From Christensenella sp. UBA7102 (GTDB lineage: Bacteria > Bacillota > Clostridia > Christensenellales > UBA1750): a stretch of 26,816 bases of DNA. A model generated the notes under the pieces. It did not search any database. It worked only from the letters and a program-made list of their open reading frames with translations, and had not been told where the DNA came from. The position numbers and the translations under genes were made by a program. The stretch covers positions 1 to 26,816 of the forward strand of contig DKYK01000085.1 of the NCBI GenBank assembly GCA_002492415.1, written 5' to 3'. This document shows positions 23,237 to 26,816 of the stretch, in pieces (the first letter of the stretch is position 1; each line of letters starts with the position of its first letter).

Positions 23237-25351
23237 ATGCGAAAGATCAAGGTCAAGCTGGAAGATGCCGGCGTGGCGCTGGACGGTGAGGTACTGGGCT
23301 GTGCGGGCGAAAAAGGCGCCGTACAGCTGGAAATCGACGTAAGCGCCATCGCACAGGAGGGCGTGAACGCAGCCTTTCTGCGCTACCGCATGCCCGATGG
23401 CGTGACGCTGGAGGGCGAGGCCGCAGCGCTGCCCGAGACAGGCCCGCTGACGGTCACGGTGCCCGCCTGGGCCATGAGCGAGCGCGGCCGCGTGCAGATG
23501 CAGCTGACGCTGACAGGCACGGATAAGGCCGTGCGCTCCTATGTGTGGAGCCTGCGCGTGCTGCCCTCCCTCGAGGTGGGCGGAACGCCTCCCGAGGCTG
23601 TGCGCGTTTGGCTGGCCGAGGTAGAGGAGAGCATCGAACAGGCGCTGGAATTCTGCGCCGCAGTCGGGCAGATGAGCGTTACCGCGCAGACGCTGGAGGC
23701 GGGCGCGGCGGCCACCGCGAGCGGCTCCATCAGCGCGCAGGAGGGACTGAAATTGGCGTTCGGGCTGCCCACTGGCGCAGCCGGTCCCAAGGGCGACAAG
23801 GGCGCAAAGGGCGATCCCGGCACGGTATTCCTCCCTTCGGTGAGCAGCGAGGGCGTGCTGTCCTGGAGCAACGACGGCGGTCTGACCAACCCTCAGAGCG
23901 CCAATATCCGTGGGCCCAAGGGCGAAACCGGCGCCAAGGGCGATAAGGGGGAGACCGGCCCGCAGGGCATCGCAGGCCCCAAGGGAGAGACCGGCGCGAC
24001 AGGCGCAGTCGGGCCCAAGGGAGATACCGGCGCACAGGGCGTTCCGGGAGCGCAGGGGGAAAAAGGCGATACGGGCGCGCCGGGCGCGACGTTTATTCCC
24101 GCCGTTTCCACGGACGGCACGCTGTCCTGGAGCAATGACGGAGGACTGACCAACCCCGCAGCCGTCAATGTAAAGGGCGCAAAGGGTGATCCGGGAGAAC
24201 AGGGCGCGACTGGCGCAAAGGGAGACAAGGGCGACCCCGGAGACGTGGGGCCACAGGGCGCGCAGGGCCCGAAGGGGGATAAGGGAGATACAGGAGCGGG
24301 CTTTGCCGTGCTGGATTATTACGCCTCGCTTGCCTCGCTCCAGGCCGGTGTGGCGGCGCCCTCCCCCGGCGACGCCTATGGCGTGGGTACGTCCGAGCCC
24401 TATGATATCTACATCTACGGCGCTGTGTCGGGATGGGTCAACAACGGCCCGCTGCAGGGCGCGTCGGGCGCATCAGGCGTGACGTTTATCCCGTCCGTCT
24501 CTGCGGACGGCCTGCTGTCGTGGAGCAATGACGGGGGGCTTACCAACCCCGCGCCGGTCAGCATCAAGGGACCCAAGGGGGATGCGGGCACGCAAGGCAG
24601 TCCAGGAGCACAGGGTGAAAAAGGCGATACGGGCACACCGGGCGCCACGTTCATCCCATCCGTAGCGGCGGATGGCCTGCTGTCGTGGAGCAATGACGGG
24701 GGACTTACCAACCCCGCGCCGGTCAGCATCAAGGGACCCAAGGGGGATGCGGGCGTGCAGGGCAGTCCAGGAGCACAGGGTGAAAAAGGCGATACGGGCG
24801 CACCGGGCGCGACGTTCATCCCGTCCGTCTCTGCGGACGGCCTGCTGTCGTGGAGCAATGACGGGGGGATCAGTAACCCCGCGTCGGTCAATATCAAGGG
24901 GCCGAAGGGCGATCCGGGCGCAAAGGGCAGCACAGGTGCAAAGGGCGATACGGGCGCGGTGTTTACGCCGACGGTGAGCAGCGATGGCCTGCTGTCGTGG
25001 AGTAACAACGGGGGGCTTAGCAACCCCGCGTCGGTCAGCATCAAGGGGCCCAAGGGCGACACCGGGCCCAAGGGAGCAACCGGCAGCACTGGACCGCAGG
25101 GGCCGGCGGGCACGGCAACGGCACTGAGCGTGACGCTGCCTGCATCGGGTTGGTCGGGAAAGGCGCTCACCGCGTCCGCGGCAGGGGTGACGGCGGGCTG
25201 CCATCTCATCGTGACGCCCGCCCCTTCCTGCTATGATGCCTGGTGCGAAGCAGGCGTGCGGGCCACATCACAGGGCAGCGGCACGCTCACGTTTGGCTGC
25301 ACCACGGCGCCCGCCGCATCCCTTACCGCAAACGTTTTGATTGTGGGGTGA
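23237..25351 (+). CDS. Collagen-like phage tail fibre protein
   Basis: A 704-residue structural protein. Residues 1-178 form a beta-rich domain like phage baseplate upper proteins, followed by a helix (VRVWLAEVEESIEQALEF). From about 180 to 625 come Gly-X-Y triplets (GPKGDKGAKGDPG and similar) broken by six copies of a module with DGxLSWSNDGG and a further insert (YDIYIYGAVSGWVNNG). The C-terminal 80 residues are a beta domain (ALSVTLPASGW to VLIVG) often found at tips of Firmicutes tail fibres. It probably forms a trimer that reaches the host surface. AAAGGAGG precedes the ATG. Could also be a surface-exposed cell protein, but no signal or anchor is seen. Confidence 0.82.
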   Translation: MRKIKVKLEDAGVALDGEVLGCAGEKGAVQLEIDVSAIAQEGVNAAFLRYRMPDGVTLEGEAAALPETGPLTVTVPAWAMSERGRVQMQLTLTGTDKAVRSYVWSLRVLPSLEVGGTPPEAVRVWLAEVEESIEQALEFCAAVGQMSVTAQTLEAGAAATASGSISAQEGLKLAFGLPTGAAGPKGDKGAKGDPGTVFLPSVSSEGVLSWSNDGGLTNPQSANIRGPKGETGAKGDKGETGPQGIAGPKGETGATGAVGPKGDTGAQGVPGAQGEKGDTGAPGATFIPAVSTDGTLSWSNDGGLTNPAAVNVKGAKGDPGEQGATGAKGDKGDPGDVGPQGAQGPKGDKGDTGAGFAVLDYYASLASLQAGVAAPSPGDAYGVGTSEPYDIYIYGAVSGWVNNGPLQGASGASGVTFIPSVSADGLLSWSNDGGLTNPAPVSIKGPKGDAGTQGSPGAQGEKGDTGTPGATFIPSVAADGLLSWSNDGGLTNPAPVSIKGPKGDAGVQGSPGAQGEKGDTGAPGATFIPSVSADGLLSWSNDGGISNPASVNIKGPKGDPGAKGSTGAKGDTGAVFTPTVSSDGLLSWSNNGGLSNPASVSIKGPKGDTGPKGATGSTGPQGPAGTATALSVTLPASGWSGKALTASAAGVTAGCHLIVTPAPSCYDAWCEAGVRATSQGSGTLTFGCTTAPAASLTANVLIVG
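24482..25060 (+). repeat. Tandem modules in the fibre gene, 165-bp period
   Basis: Units start at 24482, 24647 and 24812 (period 165 bp, 55 codons) and are nearly identical at DNA level; a fourth at 24959 follows after 147 bp, being shorter by two collagen triplet pairs. Two older, more diverged copies lie near 23825 and 24090. The pattern points to recent duplication. Confidence 0.85.
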
Positions 25352-25359
25352 ACGAGGAT

Positions 25360-26079
25360 ATGATTTTCAATCTTGTCCCGAAAAAGGCGTCGGGCGGATT
25401 GCCGGAGAAGGCGGCGCTGTCCACCATGAGCTGGGCGGAGATCGCAGCGGTGTCGCAGGCCGGGCTTGCGGCGGAGTATTGGAGCGTGGGCGACGAGATT
25501 TCCGTCAGTATTGACGGGACAGCGTACAGCGCGGTGATCATAGGCTTTGCGCACGACGATTTGGCAGACAATTCGGGCAAAGCGGGCATTACCTTTGGGC
25601 TGAAGCAGTGCCTGTCTTCTTCCGAAAAGATGAACGGCGCCATGAGCAACGCGGGAGGCTGGAGCAGCTGCGCGCTGCGCGCAACGCTGAACGGTACGAT
25701 TCTGGGACGGCTGCCCGCCGCACTGCGCAGCGTCATTCGGCCGGTGCGAAAAAAGGCGGCTGCGGACGGTGAGGACGAAACGCGCATCGACATCGTGACG
25801 GACAGCCTGTTCCTCTTCTCGGAGATTGAGGTCCTGGGCGATTCTGACGTGGGCGATGGGTATGTTGAGAACTCCTGGGAGGGGGAGGGCAGCCAATATC
25901 CCTACTATACCACCGCAGCAAACCGAAAAAAGACGCAGAATGGCGCGGCGATCGGGTGGTGGACGCGCTCCCTGGCTGCGTATACAGCGGAGTTCTTCTG
26001 CACGTTCAACAAGACTGGCGCGGTGTCCACGGGCGTGGCGAACGGGAATGCGGGCGTGAGCTTTGGGTTCTGTGTGTGA
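25360..26079 (+). CDS. DUF6273-like phage protein, possible receptor-binding / variable protein
   Basis: A 239-residue protein from ATG 25360 (GAGG just before); a GTG at 25348 overlapping the fibre stop by 4 bp is an alternative. The layout matches DUF6273: the GLPEKAALSTMSWAEIAAVSQAG start, EYWSVGDEISV, IIGFAHDDLADNSGKAGITFG, a GGWSSCALRATLNG helix, and the tail GWWTRSLAAYTAEFFC to GVSFGFCV. The tail is C-type-lectin-like and in gut phages is often the diversified part of such proteins. It probably sits at the tail tip and binds the host surface. Placement between fibre and lysin agrees. Confidence 0.72.
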   Translation: MIFNLVPKKASGGLPEKAALSTMSWAEIAAVSQAGLAAEYWSVGDEISVSIDGTAYSAVIIGFAHDDLADNSGKAGITFGLKQCLSSSEKMNGAMSNAGGWSSCALRATLNGTILGRLPAALRSVIRPVRKKAAADGEDETRIDIVTDSLFLFSEIEVLGDSDVGDGYVENSWEGEGSQYPYYTTAANRKKTQNGAAIGWWTRSLAAYTAEFFCTFNKTGAVSTGVANGNAGVSFGFCV

Positions 26080-26090
26080 GAAAGGAGAAA

Positions 26091-26816
26091 ATGGAAATGT
26101 GGAGGCAGGCAAACGGCAAACCCGCCCCAGAAGCGGCCCTGTCCGTCGCGCAGGCGGCGAGCATCGAGTTCGCGGTGCCGGTGGGCATCCTGCTGGGCAC
26201 GGTGGAGCGCGAAAGCAACTTTAGGCTGGGGCTGGTGTCCTCGGCGGGCGCGGTGGGACCGTGCCAGTTCAAGCCCAAGTATGCGCAGGATTACTACCGG
26301 TATGCGGGGTTCTCCTTTGACCTTGAGGGCTGGGAGAGCATTCGCGGCCTTGCGGCAGTGTACGTCTATTACGCAGGCCTTGCGGCCAAGCGCCACGGCT
26401 TTGCGGGCGACGACCGCTGGCGGTTCGCGCTGCTGGCGCACCGGTACGGCCAGAACAGCGCGCAGGCCAAAACGCTGGACACCACGGGCCGCGTGACCGA
26501 CGTGGAGGCCGCCATGGAGCGCAACGGGTTGTGGTACAGCGACGTGGCCAAGGAGGATTCCCACGCGGATGCGGCGAGCGTCGCGGCCAAGGCGGCGTCC
26601 TGGGCAAAGAGCAAGGTGGGCTGCAGGTACAGCCAGGCGCAGCGCGACAAGCCCAGTATCTTCGACTGCTCTTCGCTGGTGGCCCGAGCCTACGCCGCGC
26701 AGGGCGTGGACTGGGCGCACGTGGGCAAGACCATCCCGCTGTCCTGCGAGGAGGTGTACAGCGACCAGTTTGAGCTGCTGTGGCCGTCGGACTACGGCAA
26801 GATCGGCAAGGTCTTC
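26091..26816 (+). CDS. Phage cell-wall hydrolase: lytic transglycosylase plus NlpC/P60 (partial)
   Basis: Open to the window edge, 242 residues visible, no stop. ATG 26091 has AAAGGAG 3 nt before; the second ATG (26097) has better spacing, so either may be used. Residues 25-150 resemble a lysozyme-like transglycosylase domain: GTVERESNFR with Glu41 as probable catalytic acid, then GAVGPCQFKP and LLAHRYGQN. Residues 165 on start an NlpC/P60 domain, with Cys193 in FDCSSLV as the nucleophile; its His is past the window. Such two-domain enzymes cut glycan strands and peptides, as tail-tip or endolysin enzymes. It follows the DUF6273 gene by 11 bp. Confidence 0.8.
   Translation, partial: MEMWRQANGKPAPEAALSVAQAASIEFAVPVGILLGTVERESNFRLGLVSSAGAVGPCQFKPKYAQDYYRYAGFSFDLEGWESIRGLAAVYVYYAGLAAKRHGFAGDDRWRFALLAHRYGQNSAQAKTLDTTGRVTDVEAAMERNGLWYSDVAKEDSHADAASVAAKAASWAKSKVGCRYSQAQRDKPSIFDCSSLVARAYAAQGVDWAHVGKTIPLSCEEVYSDQFELLWPSDYGKIGKVF

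Larger units (their letters stand above)
23237..26816 (+). mobile_element. Phage-tail-like cassette (prophage end or domesticated)
   Basis: Three consecutive plus-strand genes form a tail-tip and lysis set: a collagen-like fibre, a DUF6273-like receptor or variable protein and a peptidoglycan hydrolase. They follow the spoIIE terminator directly. No capsid, terminase, tail tube or integrase gene is visible before them, so the left end of a complete prophage is missing or this is a remnant. The right end is outside the window. Confidence 0.5.

Noticed and set aside
23730..25209. Pro/Ser-rich minus-strand frames in the fibre gene
   Set aside because: Antisense of collagen Gly-X-Y repeats always yields long Pro-rich frames; they are artefacts of the repeat.
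23237..25351. CRISPR-like or satellite repeat array
   Set aside because: The repeats stay in one reading frame, vary at synonymous and collagen positions, and encode a clear protein; there are no spacers.

Overview
The window looks like chromosome from a GC-rich, spore-forming, anaerobic Bacillota (Clostridia) member, probably gut-associated. The evidence is a SpoIIE-type sporulation phosphatase, sigma-A promoters, strong GGAGG ribosome binding sites, lipoprotein-type ABC transporters and a ferredoxin-domain aldo/keto reductase. I cannot name the species. No rRNA, tRNA, CRISPR array or transposase was seen.

Left part (1-9730), all minus strand. In transcription order it holds: a tandem GNAT protein; a four-gene operon with its own promoter (short-chain dehydrogenase, creatininase-family amidohydrolase, aldo/keto reductase, and an amidohydrolase-fold protein that has lost its metal ligands); a polar amino-acid ABC transporter (lipoprotein, permease, ATPase) behind a promoter with several dyads; a patatin-like lipase; and a DUF4038/GH140-like glycosidase.

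Middle part (9731-13800), mostly plus strand. It holds a ferredoxin-type aldo/keto reductase, a small unknown protein, a convergent AadA-like nucleotidyltransferase, an XRE regulator, a frameshifted GNAT gene, and a second XRE regulator. Back to back with the last regulator is an unlisted 23-residue hydrophobic peptide gene with a very strong ribosome binding site. The dyad between the two overlaps the peptide's predicted promoter.

Polyamine block (13794-20740), minus strand. An XRE-cupin (PuuR-like) regulator leads a tight potABCD spermidine/putrescine importer operon. Several dyads lie in and around the regulator's promoter and leader. After a terminator come a radical SAM protein with extra C-terminal cysteines and a MetY-type O-acetylhomoserine sulfhydrylase.

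Right end (20741-26816), plus strand. spoIIE ends in a perfect terminator and is followed directly by a phage-tail-like cassette: a collagen-repeat fibre with an N-terminal baseplate-like domain and tandem 165-bp modules, a DUF6273-like protein whose C-terminus resembles diversity-generating-retroelement target proteins, and a lytic transglycosylase-NlpC/P60 cell-wall hydrolase cut by the window edge. No capsid, tail-tube or integrase genes precede it, so it is either the end of a prophage running off the window or a domesticated cassette.

The items most worth following up are the ligand-less amidohydrolase in its operon, the hidden small peptide with its XRE partner, and the tail cassette with its possible variable protein.
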